Positions 1-5,840 of a stretch of 6,423 nt of DNA are shown here, piece by piece. The notes under the pieces are model-generated. The model saw nothing but the letters and a program-made list of their open reading frames with translations. It ran no database searches and was not told where the DNA came from. The stretch's first letter is position 1. Each line of letters begins with the position of its first letter. The DNA comes from Solirubrobacteraceae bacterium (lineage in GTDB: Bacteria > Actinomycetota > Thermoleophilia > Solirubrobacterales > Solirubrobacteraceae), in contig JALOLQ010000091.1 of assembly GCA_025455895.1 (NCBI GenBank), positions 1 to 6,423 of the forward strand. Reading direction: 5' to 3'. The position numbers and the translations under genes are program-made.

Positions 1-73
1 AACCGTCGCCCGCCAGGACCACGGACGACCACCACACGCCCAGGGTGCAGGCGTCATCGGCCCCCTGGCAGGA

Positions 74-98
74 CACGTCATGGCTTGTCCATGACGTG
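74..98. repeat. Perfect 10-bp inverted repeat with 5-nt spacer
   Basis: CACGTCATGG (74-83) is the exact reverse complement of CCATGACGTG (89-98), separated by CTTGT. There is no T-run on either side, so it is not an obvious intrinsic terminator. Perfect arms with a short spacer fit either an operator for a dimeric regulator or an RNA hairpin. It lies about 290 bp ahead of the sensor kinase start and may belong to a gene off the left edge. Confidence 0.7.
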
Positions 99-122
99 AT
101 GAAGCGGGCGCTGCGTATCGGG

Positions 123-144
123 TTCCGGCCCACGTGGGCCGGAA
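123..144. repeat. Perfect 22-bp palindrome centred on CACGTG
   Basis: The half-site TTCCGGCCCAC (123-133) is followed immediately by its exact reverse complement GTGGGCCGGAA (134-144). The symmetry stops at 122/145, where G faces G. Having no spacer makes a protein-binding operator more likely than a terminator, although the RNA could still fold with a 4-nt ACGT loop. It lies 24 bp from the 74-98 repeat, and both contain CACGT. Which gene it controls is unknown. Confidence 0.7.
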
Positions 145-213
145 GCCGATGGCAGCGCGGAGCGGTCTCCGCGAGCCCTACGGGACCGGCGCCCGGTACA
201 CCCCGAAACGCAA

Positions 214-250
214 GAGGGGCGCCCTCCCCGCTGCCGGGAGAGCGCCCCTC
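214..250. terminator. Strong GC-rich hairpin, possible terminator
   Basis: GAGGGGCGC (214-222) pairs with GCGCCCCTC (242-250). After one C/A mismatch the stem continues with CTCCC (224-228) against GGGAG (236-240), closing a 7-nt loop. The plus strand after the stem has no T-run. The minus strand continues with TTGCGTTTC, which is T-rich for this genome. It could end transcription from either side, or act as leader structure ahead of the sensor kinase. No gene end is close enough to settle which. Confidence 0.5.
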
Positions 251-369
251 ATGCCTCGATCGGAGGTCACTGCGCGCCGTGCGCCGGGAAAGCGGGGGAA
301 GGCTCGGCGGCGGCGGTGGGGGGAGTGTGCGTCACCCGGGGTATCGGCGGGCGCCCGAGCGGCCGATAT

Positions 370-383
370 GGGGTCTGGACCCC
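370..383. promoter_or_regulatory. Dyad GGGGTC-TG-GACCCC just ahead of the kinase start
   Basis: GGGGTC (370-375) and GACCCC (378-383) are exact inverted copies 2 bp apart, ending 4 bp before the ATG at 388. A GATATG at 365-370 could be a weak -10, which would put this dyad at or just after the transcription start. It might be an operator or a structure masking the start codon. No other Shine-Dalgarno or 9-10 bp TANNNT element serves this gene. Confidence 0.45.
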
Positions 384-387
384 AACC

Positions 388-1395
388 ATGGCCCTCCGGA
401 TCCCGCATCGGCGCCGCCGGCGCCTCACCCGCCCGTCCCTGGTCGTCCAGGTGCTCGCCGTGAACACCGCGCTGATCGCGGCGACGGTGCTCGCCGCGAG
501 CGTCGCCGCGAACCTCAACCCGGGTCCGGCCGACGACCAGCGCCGGTTCCTCGTCCTGATCGCGGCGATCCTCGCGACGGTGCTCGTCAACGGCTTCGTC
601 CTGCGCCGCCGGTTCGCGCCGCTCGAGCAGCTGATCTCGACGATGGAGCGGGTCGGCGGAGCGGACTCGCGCACCCGCCCGCGACTCCCCGCGGCGGAGA
701 CCGAGGAGGTCGCGCGTCTCAATCACGCCTTCGAGCGGATGCTCGACCGCCTCGAGGAGCAGCGCGCGCGCACGGCGAGCGCCGTCCTGCGCGCACAGGA
801 GTCCGAGCGCGCGCGGATCGCCCGCGACCTGCACGACGAGGCCAACCAGGCGCTGACCGGCGTCCTGCTGCGCCTGCAGGCGACCGCGCTCGACGCGCCG
901 CCGGAGCTCCAGGAGGAGCTGCGCGAGACCCAGCGCGCGGCGACGCAGGCGATCGAGGAGCTGCTGGGGCTCGCCCGCGAGCTGCGCCCGGCGGCGCTCG
1001 ACGACCACGGCCTCGCCGCCGCGCTGAAGACGAAGGTCGCCGAGTTCGCGCGCCAGACGGGGGTCGCGGCCGACCTCGACGTCGCGGGCGCCGACCTCGA
1101 CGCGCTCGCCCCCGAGCAGCAGATCGTCGTCTACCGCGTCGTCCAGGAGAGCCTCTCGAACGTCGCGCAGCACGCGGACGCCGGGCACGTGCAGGTCGCG
1201 CTCGCCCGCGACGGCGGGGCGACGGTCGCACGGATCTCCGACGACGGCCGCGGGCTGCCCAGGGGCGCCGCGCCGGGCGGCCACGGCCTGCTGGGGATGC
1301 GCGAGCGCGCGGCGCTGGCGGGCGGCTCGCTCGCCGTCCGCTCCGCCCCGCGCGGCGGCACCACCGTCGAGCTGCGCCTGGAGGCGGCCTCGTGA
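388..1395 (+). CDS. Two-component sensor histidine kinase, HisKA_3 (NarL/DesK-type)
   Basis: This 335-residue membrane kinase should autophosphorylate on histidine and pass the phosphate to the response regulator encoded next. A basic N-terminus is followed by two membrane spans at about 18-41 and 54-72, with only about 12 residues outside. A HAMP-like linker with coiled-coil character runs from 73 to 135. The HisKA_3 dimerisation helix carries the motif RDLHDEANQAL with phospho-acceptor His149. The ATPase domain shows the N-box (QESLSNVAQH, Asn258), the G1 box DDGRGLP (285-291) and a G2-type GGHGLLGMRERA (297-308). All key residues are present. ATG 388 was chosen over GTG 316 because the extra 24 residues look non-coding and precede a normal basic N-terminus. 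The signal is unknown. With almost no extracellular domain, it probably senses in or at the membrane. Confidence 0.93.
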   Translation: MALRIPHRRRRRLTRPSLVVQVLAVNTALIAATVLAASVAANLNPGPADDQRRFLVLIAAILATVLVNGFVLRRRFAPLEQLISTMERVGGADSRTRPRLPAAETEEVARLNHAFERMLDRLEEQRARTASAVLRAQESERARIARDLHDEANQALTGVLLRLQATALDAPPELQEELRETQRAATQAIEELLGLARELRPAALDDHGLAAALKTKVAEFARQTGVAADLDVAGADLDALAPEQQIVVYRVVQESLSNVAQHADAGHVQVALARDGGATVARISDDGRGLPRGAAPGGHGLLGMRERAALAGGSLAVRSAPRGGTTVELRLEAAS

Positions 1396-2033
1396 GCGTC
1401 ACCCGGATCCTGATCGCCGACGACCACGGCATCGTCCGCGGCGGCCTGCGGCTGCTGCTCGAGCGCCAGCCGGGCGTCGAGGTCGTCGGCGAGGCCGCCG
1501 ACGGCGCGGAGGCGGTCGAGCGGGCGCTCGCGCTGCGGCCCGACGTCGCGATCCTCGACGTCGCGATGCCGCGGCTCACCGGCCTGCAGGCGGCGCGCGA
1601 GATCAAGGCGCACGCCCCGGAGATCGGCGTGCTCGTGCTCTCGATGCACGACGACGAGCGCTACGTGTTCGAGGCGCTGAAGGCGGGCGCCTCGGGCTAC
1701 GTGCTCAAGCGCGAGGCCGACCAGGACCTCGTCGACGCGGTCGGCGCCGTCACCCGCGGCGAGCCGTTCCTCACGAACGCCGCGACCGGCACGCTGCTGC
1801 GCGAGTGGATGGCCGACGAGTCCGCCGGCCCGCGCGAGGCGCTCAGCCCGCGCGAGCAGGAGGTCGTGAAGCTCATCGCCGAGGCGCACACGAACCGCGA
1901 GATCGGCGAGATCCTGCACCTCAGCGAGAAGACGGTCGAGTCGCACCGCGGCAACATCCTGCGCAAGCTCGGGATGCGCGACCGGGTCGAGCTCGTGCGC
2001 TACGCGATCCGCCGCGGGCTCGTCGAGGCCTGA
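1392..2033 (+). CDS. Response regulator, receiver plus LuxR/NarL-type DNA-binding domain
   Basis: A 213-residue transcription regulator, phosphorylated by the kinase upstream and acting in the cytoplasm. The receiver domain (about 4-120) has the acidic pair Asp10-Asp11, phospho-acceptor Asp56 (in AILDVAMP), Ser84 at the switch position and Lys106. A short linker leads to a GerE/LuxR-type helix-turn-helix (about 150-213), recognisable from LSPREQEVVKLIAE and the recognition region LSEKTVESHRGNILRKLG. Length and residues are normal for the NarL/FixJ class. The GTG start at 1392 overlaps the kinase stop (GTGA), implying one transcript and coupled translation. The targets are unknown. Candidates are the dyads upstream of the kinase or the SCO1 promoter 60 bp downstream. 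Confidence 0.95.
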   Translation: MSVTRILIADDHGIVRGGLRLLLERQPGVEVVGEAADGAEAVERALALRPDVAILDVAMPRLTGLQAAREIKAHAPEIGVLVLSMHDDERYVFEALKAGASGYVLKREADQDLVDAVGAVTRGEPFLTNAATGTLLREWMADESAGPREALSPREQEVVKLIAEAHTNREIGEILHLSEKTVESHRGNILRKLGMRDRVELVRYAIRRGLVEA

Positions 2034-2049
2034 GGCGCGCCGCCGCGCC
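2034..2049 (+). terminator. Small hairpin directly after the regulator stop
   Basis: GGCGCG (2034-2039) pairs with CGCGCC (2044-2049) around a 4-nt loop, starting right after the TGA. There is no T-run and the stem is short, so it is at best a weak terminator between the two-component operon and the SCO1 gene. In DNA this GC-rich it could arise by chance. Confidence 0.25.
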
Positions 2050-2078
2050 ACGGCGACGCACGCGCCGGGATCGGCGCC

Positions 2079-2084
2079 TACCCT
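2079..2084 (+). promoter_or_regulatory. Probable -10 element of a leaderless promoter (SCO1 gene)
   Basis: TACCCT lies 9 bp before the ATG at 2094, and no Shine-Dalgarno sequence is present between them. This spacing places the transcription start at or next to the A of the ATG. The same arrangement recurs at 4323-4328, 5822-5827 and 5826-5831. A -35 element is not obvious. It implies that SCO1 can be transcribed separately from the two-component pair. Confidence 0.55.
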
Positions 2085-2093
2085 CGGGCGGGC

Positions 2094-2708
2094 ATGTTGA
2101 ACCCGCGCGTCCGCCTGTCCGTGCTCGCCGGCTCCCTGCTGCTCCTGGCCGGGATGCTGATCGTTCTGCTCACGAGCGACCCGGGCGACACCGGCACGGA
2201 GCCGCAGGTCACCAGCGGCTTCGCGGGCGCGATCCGCCCGCCGGCCCCGCCCGTCGACGTGACGCTGAAGAACCAGGACGGCGAGCAGGTGCGCGTCGCG
2301 GACGCGCGCGGCGGCCCGGCGATCGTGAGCTTCATGTACACGACCTGCGAGAACGACTGCCCGACGATGACCGCGCAGATCCGCGGGGCGCTCGACGAGC
2401 TCGGCGAGGACGTCCCGGTGTACGCGATCAGCGTGGATCCGGCGAACGACACGCCCGCGCGCGCCGAGCGGTTCCTCGCCGAGCAGCGGATGACCGGGCG
2501 GATGGACTTCCTGCTCGGCGACGAGGCCGAGCTGCAGCGCGTCTGGCGCACGTTCGGCATCCAGCCGCAGGAGGACGGGCGCGAGCACTCCGCCTCGGTG
2601 GTGCTGCTCGGCGCCGACGGGCGCCAGCGGGTCGGCTTCCCGATCGACCAGCTCACGCCCGAGGCCCTCGCGCGCGATCTGCGCACGCTGGCCGCCGAAG
2701 GCGCGTAG
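2094..2708 (+). CDS. SCO1/SenC family copper chaperone, membrane anchored
   Basis: A 204-residue thioredoxin-fold protein. SCO proteins deliver copper to, or reduce, the CuA site of cytochrome c oxidase on the outer face of the membrane. Residues 9-27 form one membrane span or uncleaved signal anchor, followed by a Pro-rich linker. The fold begins near 53. The copper motif CENDC gives the CxxxC pair Cys85 and Cys89 (in TTCENDCP), and the third ligand is His165 in EHSASVV. The family segment YAISVDPANDTPARAERF (110-127) is also present. All three copper ligands are intact, so this should be a functional SCO rather than a degenerate thioredoxin. The ATG at 2094 is supported by the upstream TACCCT and by the signal anchor. 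The next gene is convergent, with stops 3 bp apart. Confidence 0.92.
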   Translation: MLNPRVRLSVLAGSLLLLAGMLIVLLTSDPGDTGTEPQVTSGFAGAIRPPAPPVDVTLKNQDGEQVRVADARGGPAIVSFMYTTCENDCPTMTAQIRGALDELGEDVPVYAISVDPANDTPARAERFLAEQRMTGRMDFLLGDEAELQRVWRTFGIQPQEDGREHSASVVLLGADGRQRVGFPIDQLTPEALARDLRTLAAEGA

Positions 2709-2711
2709 CTC

Positions 2712-2878
<167 letters not shown>

Positions 2879-2882
<4 letters not shown>

Positions 2883-4312
2883 TGCGAGGCCGCCGACAGG
2901 ATCCAGAGGCCCAGGCAGGTGAAGGCGATCATCACGAGCAGCATCCAGTATTGCGAGCGCGTGGCCGTCCGCGGCTCGCTCCACGTCTCCAGCGCGCGGT
3001 CGTGCGCGAGGATCAGGCCGCCGACGTGGCCGATCACGAGCGCGGCGACCTGCACGTACCAGATCGCGTTCGCCGAGACGAGGCCGTAGTCGATCGTCGC
3101 CGACGCGGTGCCGAAGAGGTCCGCGCCCTCGCCGAGCGGGTCGGAGATCAGGTAGCCCAGCGCCTGGCCCTGGAAGGCCAGCAGCGAGAAGTAGTGCGCG
3201 AGCAGGTAGGCGAAGGCGATCGGGATCAGCGCGTGCGCGAAGCGCCGTGCGAGGTCGCGCGTGTCGTGCTCCGGCCCGCCGACCGACCGCATGCCCGCCA
3301 CCCCGAGCCGGTAGAGCCCGCCGACGAGCGCCACGATCACCAGCAGGCCCACGGTGTACGCGGCCTGCACCGCGACCTCGGGCCCGAAGCCGGCGCCCTC
3401 GAAGGCGTCGGTGAGGCGCTGGGCGAGCCCGTCCTCCCCGGTCCAGATCCCGCCCTGGCTGAAGCCGTCGAAGGTCGTGGTGCCGATCAGCGCCAGCACG
3501 ACGGCGCTCGCCCCGGCGACCTGCGGCATCGCGATGGCGCCGGCGAGCGGCGCGCGCAGCGCCACCCGGCGCCGCTCCCAGCGCAGCGGCGCGAGCAGCG
3601 CGAGCACGCCGAAGGCGACGGCGAACGCGTCCGCGTTGCGCGTCCACGGCTCGACCCCGTAGAGGCTCATGCCGACGAGCATCACGAGCGCGTAGCCGAG
3701 CGCCAGCAGCGCGAGCGACTCGGGCACGTCGCGGTTGACGTACACGAGCTCGACCCAGGCGAAGGCGACGACGCCGGCCGCCGCGGGCCAGCGCCCGAGC
3801 CGCTCCGGGTAGGCCATCGGCTCGGGCAGCCCGCCGGGACCGGCCAGGCGCTGCGCGGCCCAGCCCGCTCCCCGCGCGAGCGCGCGCCACGGGCTCAGCG
3901 CCGCCCACACGTCGCCGACCAGGACGCTCGCCACCGGGATCCCGACCCAGAAGAGCACGAAGATCGCCGTCGGCGCGAGGTTCGCCGTGGCCGTCTGGTT
4001 GCCGGCCAGGCCCGCGTAGACCACGACGGCGAACGCGCCGATCCCGAGCAGCCCGGCGAGGACCTCGAGCACCCGCGGGACGGTGAGCAGGTGGCGCTCG
4101 CCGAGCCCGGCGAGCACCGGGCGCGGCCAGAGGACCGCGAGCGCCGCGAACGAGGCCAGCAGCACCAGCGCGGCGCCCCAGGCGAACAGCCACTCGGGGA
4201 TCGGGAGGTCGGCGCGCTGGGCGATGCCGTGCGCGGAGGCGCCCGCGGGCAGCGCGAGCAGGGCGAGGACGGCCGCCGAGGCCGCTGCGGCCGTCAGGCG
4301 GGGCCGGGACAT
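2879..4312 (-). CDS. Polytopic membrane protein with signal peptide, about 11 spans, unknown function
   Basis: A 477-residue protein. A signal peptide (1-27) ends in AGASA, so the mature protein would begin His28-Gly29. About eleven hydrophobic segments follow, roughly at 42-64, 83-105, 113-137, 175-195, 200-217, 225-245, 255-280, 315-340, 358-388, 410-435 and 453-473. The C-terminal part has His360, His373 (in AHYFSLL), His429 (in IGHVGG) and His437 (in LAHDRAL), spaced like membrane metal or heme ligands. I recall related actinobacterial proteins sometimes being labelled fenitrothion hydrolase. That label would not establish a function here. It contains no lysine. It is followed by the 56-residue gene with a 4-bp overlap, and converges on the SCO1 gene. 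A role in copper handling or oxidase assembly is plausible but unproven. A leaderless start is supported by TATCGT 10 bp upstream. Confidence 0.85.
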
Positions 4313-4322
4313 GCGCCCGGGA

Positions 4323-4328
4323 ACGATA
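4323..4328 (-). promoter_or_regulatory. Probable -10 element of a leaderless promoter (polytopic membrane gene)
   Basis: Read on the minus strand, TATCGT is followed by 10 bp and then the ATG at 4312. No Shine-Dalgarno lies between. The element directly abuts the hairpin at 4329-4354, so any -35 box would fall inside that stem. Confidence 0.5.
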
Positions 4329-4354
4329 CGGGGCGGGCCCGTGGGCCCGCCCCG
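4329..4354 (-). terminator. Perfect 12-bp hairpin between secreted-protein and membrane genes
   Basis: CGGGGCGGGCCC (4329-4340) pairs exactly with GGGCCCGCCCCG (4343-4354) around GT. On the minus strand it begins 28 bp after the stop of the secreted-protein gene, a normal terminator position. It lacks a T-run and is instead followed by the -10 of the next gene. It is flanked on both sides by GTATCG in the same minus-strand orientation. The likely role is to separate two transcription units, but an operator role cannot be excluded. Confidence 0.6.
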
Positions 4355-4382
4355 ATACCGAGACTCAGATGCGGCGTGCGCG

Positions 4383-5195
4383 CTACTTGCGGCAGGCCTG
4401 CGACTTCTCGACCGTCTGCTCGGTCTGGGTGTTCGTCTCGTTGACGAACGTGCCGGTGTACGAGAACCAGAGGAGGTTGCCCGTGTTGCAGCCCTTGATC
4501 GAGATGTACGGGTAGGTCTTGGCGCGCTTGCCCTTGCCGCGCTTGACCGGGCGGGCCTTGACCGTGGTGTTGAAGTCGGTCACGACGGCGAAGACGCCGG
4601 GGGCCGGCTTCTGGATCTGCTCCGGAACGTTCACGGTGAGCTCGAAGCCGTACTTCGGGTCGCCGGAGACCTTGCGCAGCGTGCCCTCGAGGACGTCGTT
4701 CACGTCCACCGGGCCGTCGATGTTCTTGATCTTCAGGAACACCGTGCCGGCGGTGCCGGGCTTGATCGGGCCGTTCCAGATCTCGACCGAGACGGACTCG
4801 GTGACCTTCACGGCCGCCGCGTACGCGGTCGCCTTGCCGGTGCCGACCTTGGCGCCGCTCGGGCAGTTGGCCTTGCCGCCCGCGTTGAACACGCGGTCAC
4901 GCGCGCACTGCGGGAAGAACTTGCCGTTGAAGACGGCGTTCTTGTCGAACTTGACCTTGGCGGCCACCGTGGCGAACTCGCCGCCCTGGTCGAACACGCC
5001 GGCGATCTGGTTGAAGTCGAAGTACGGACGGACCTTCAGGGTGAGGTTGGCCGGCTTCTTGGCCGTGCCGACCTTGTTCGGCGAGATGCTCGCGTCGAAC
5101 AGCTGCGTCGGGGCCGCGACCTGCGCAACCGCCGACGGGACCATCATCAGAGCAGCAGCCATCGTGGCCGCCGCCAGCAGAGTGACTCTCCGCAT
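4383..5195 (-). CDS. Lysine-rich secreted protein, lineage-type hypothetical
   Basis: A 270-residue exported protein of unknown function. The signal peptide (1-24) ends in SAVA, leaving a mature N-terminus of Gln25. The mature part looks rich in beta strand, with alternating Thr, Val and Lys. It has four cysteines (97, 111, 236, 268) that could form two disulfides. The stretch NCPSGAKVGTGKA (110-122) resembles a Cys-Pro/Gly-x-Gly motif I associate with secreted Thermoleophilia proteins, from memory only. A basic patch lies at 215-226. About 27 lysines, with no AAA codon seen, contrast with one or none in several neighbours, and the gene is visibly lower in GC. With its strong AGGAGG site, this suggests high expression. 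Two ATGs are adjacent. ATG 5195 is preferred because ATG 5198 would be 1 bp from the Shine-Dalgarno. Confidence 0.85.
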   Translation of the reverse strand: MRRVTLLAAATMAAALMMVPSAVAQVAAPTQLFDASISPNKVGTAKKPANLTLKVRPYFDFNQIAGVFDQGGEFATVAAKVKFDKNAVFNGKFFPQCARDRVFNAGGKANCPSGAKVGTGKATAYAAAVKVTESVSVEIWNGPIKPGTAGTVFLKIKNIDGPVDVNDVLEGTLRKVSGDPKYGFELTVNVPEQIQKPAPGVFAVVTDFNTTVKARPVKRGKGKRAKTYPYISIKGCNTGNLLWFSYTGTFVNETNTQTEQTVEKSQACRK

Positions 5196-5199
5196 CATT

Positions 5200-5205
5200 C
5201 CTCCT
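5200..5205 (-). promoter_or_regulatory. Strong Shine-Dalgarno AGGAGG that decides the start
   Basis: The minus strand reads AGGAGG, then AATG, then the ATG at 5195. The spacing to the alternative ATG at 5198 is only 1 nt, so 5195 is favoured. No other gene in this window has so clear a ribosome binding site. Confidence 0.8.
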
Positions 5206-5226
5206 GCTCAGGGGCTTGGATACCCA

Positions 5227-5232
5227 TATATA
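5227..5232 (-). promoter_or_regulatory. AT-rich -10 candidate for the secreted-protein gene
   Basis: TATATA on the minus strand, inside a 7-bp alternating AT run (5226-5232), is the most AT-rich spot in the window. It would give a leader of about 20-25 nt that contains the AGGAGG. A good -35 is missing at 17 bp. An alternative reading is an ECF-type promoter, GGAACC (5263-5258), 17 bp, then GTT (5240-5238). Both are plausible and neither is decisive. Confidence 0.45.
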
Positions 5233-5247
5233 CCCGGAACGGGCCGA

Positions 5248-5269
5248 AGGTTGCGCAGGTTCCTAGGTT
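5248..5269. repeat. Three direct AGGTT repeats upstream of the secreted-protein gene
   Basis: AGGTT occurs at 5248-5252, 5257-5261 and 5265-5269, at steps of 9 and 8 bp (AACCT on the minus strand). The set sits 16-37 bp upstream of the TATATA box and the last copy overlaps the GNAT stop codon. The position fits an activator or repressor site, but the repeat unit is short. Confidence 0.4.
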
Positions 5270-5811
5270 CGGGTGAGCACGAAGCGCAGCACGTCGCGGC
5301 GCCGGCCGCGCAGCGCGATGCCGCCGCGGACGAGGTCGCCCTGGACGTAGCCGGCCAGCCGGGCGACCTCCTGGGAGGCGAGATTCACCGGCTCCGCGTA
5401 CAGCTCGAGCCGCACGAGGCCGAGGCCGGACCGGTCCAGCGCCCAGCCCGAGAGCAGCGTGAGCGAGCGGGTGGCGATGCCGCGCCGGCGGGCCCAGGGC
5501 GAGGTCCAGTAGCCGATCTCGCCGCGCCCGCGCGAGCGGTCGACGGCGTGCAGGCCGACCGCGCCGAGCACCGCCGCGGGATCGCCGGCCTCGACGACCG
5601 CGAGCGGCAGCGCCGCCTCGGTATGGCCCGCTCCCACGAACAGCCGCGCGTCCTCGGGCGTGTAGGGCGTGGGCACCGAGGTGAAGCGCAGGGTCTGCTC
5701 GTCCGAGCACGAGGCGACGAGCGCGGGCACGTCCGCCTCCGACCAGGGACGCAGCGCGATCACGCCGTCCTGGAGCGGCGGGTCCGGCACGGGGATCGCG
5801 GGACGGCTCAA
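5263..5811 (-). CDS. GNAT family N-acetyltransferase, RimJ/RimL-like
   Basis: A 182-residue cytoplasmic enzyme expected to move the acetyl group from acetyl-CoA to an amine. The substrate cannot be read from the sequence. RimJ/RimL-type features are present: an N-terminal strand with LRPWSEAD (20-27), the core strand RGEIGYW (96-102), the acetyl-CoA pyrophosphate loop ARRRGIAT (107-114), and the later AEPVNLASQEVARLAGY (139-155) with Asn143 and Ser146. Length is typical. The apparent start is TTG at 5811, with TAGCAT 10 bp upstream. GTG at 5790 is the alternative and would remove seven residues before the domain. There are no lysines. It is transcribed away from the thioredoxin-like gene and towards the secreted-protein gene, 64 bp beyond its stop (67 bp to the chosen start), which has its own signals. 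Confidence 0.9.
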   Translation of the reverse strand: MSRPAIPVPDPPLQDGVIALRPWSEADVPALVASCSDEQTLRFTSVPTPYTPEDARLFVGAGHTEAALPLAVVEAGDPAAVLGAVGLHAVDRSRGRGEIGYWTSPWARRRGIATRSLTLLSGWALDRSGLGLVRLELYAEPVNLASQEVARLAGYVQGDLVRGGIALRGRRRDVLRFVLTRT

Positions 5812-5821
5812 GCGGCGAGCG

Positions 5822-5827
5822 ATGCTA
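5822..5827 (-). promoter_or_regulatory. Probable -10 element, leaderless promoter of the GNAT gene
   Basis: The minus strand reads TAGCAT, 10 bp, then TTG at 5811. It overlaps the plus-strand -10 of the divergent gene by two bases (5826-5827). If it is real, it supports the TTG start, since GTG 5790 would lie about 31 bp away with no Shine-Dalgarno seen. Confidence 0.45.
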
Positions 5828-5831
5828 GCGT
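5826..5831 (+). promoter_or_regulatory. Probable -10 element, leaderless promoter of the thioredoxin-like gene
   Basis: TAGCGT is followed by 9 bp and the ATG at 5841, the same spacing as TACCCT before the SCO1 gene. No Shine-Dalgarno is present. The whole divergent promoter region between the two start codons is only 29 bp. Confidence 0.5.
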
Positions 5832-5840
5832 CCGCCCCGC

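Larger units (their letters stand above)
1..387. other. Leader region without a supportable gene, rich in inverted repeats
   Basis: No reading frame here looks like a protein I can support. Plus frames 1 and 2 close at TGA codons at 97-99 and 92-94, so a plus-strand gene could end there. The minus frame reading leftwards from about 76 has G or C at nearly all third positions, so a minus-strand gene could start at GTG 76-74 or GTG 37-35 and leave the window. The sequence is too short to decide. What is clear is structure: inverted repeats at 74-98, 123-144, 214-250 and 370-383, listed separately. No tRNA, known riboswitch core or mobile-element end was recognised. Confidence 0.6.

Noticed and set aside
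1..76. Possible start of a minus-strand gene leaving the left edge (GTG at 76-74 or 37-35)
   Set aside because: Third-position G/C is high, but there are at most 25 codons, no Shine-Dalgarno or TANNNT at 9-10 bp, and no recognisable motif. It cannot be supported from this window.
264..300. CACTG followed by GGGGGAAGGC, resembling part of a cobalamin riboswitch
   Set aside because: The upstream core expected for that riboswitch (GGTG and AATCC-like segments before the B12 box) is absent, and the downstream gene is a kinase. The match is too short.
45..1391. Long plus-strand open frame joined in frame to the response regulator
   Set aside because: It overlaps the sensor kinase in another frame and is Arg/Pro/Ala-rich low-complexity sequence with no domain. 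Long stop-free shadows are normal at this GC content. Only the part from 1392 is real.
178..2588. Long minus-strand open frames opposite the kinase, regulator and SCO1 genes (178-1284, 719-1606, 1131-2588)
   Set aside because: Their translations are Arg-rich mirrors of the plus-strand genes, without motifs, start signals or membrane features. All key catalytic residues lie in the plus-strand reading.
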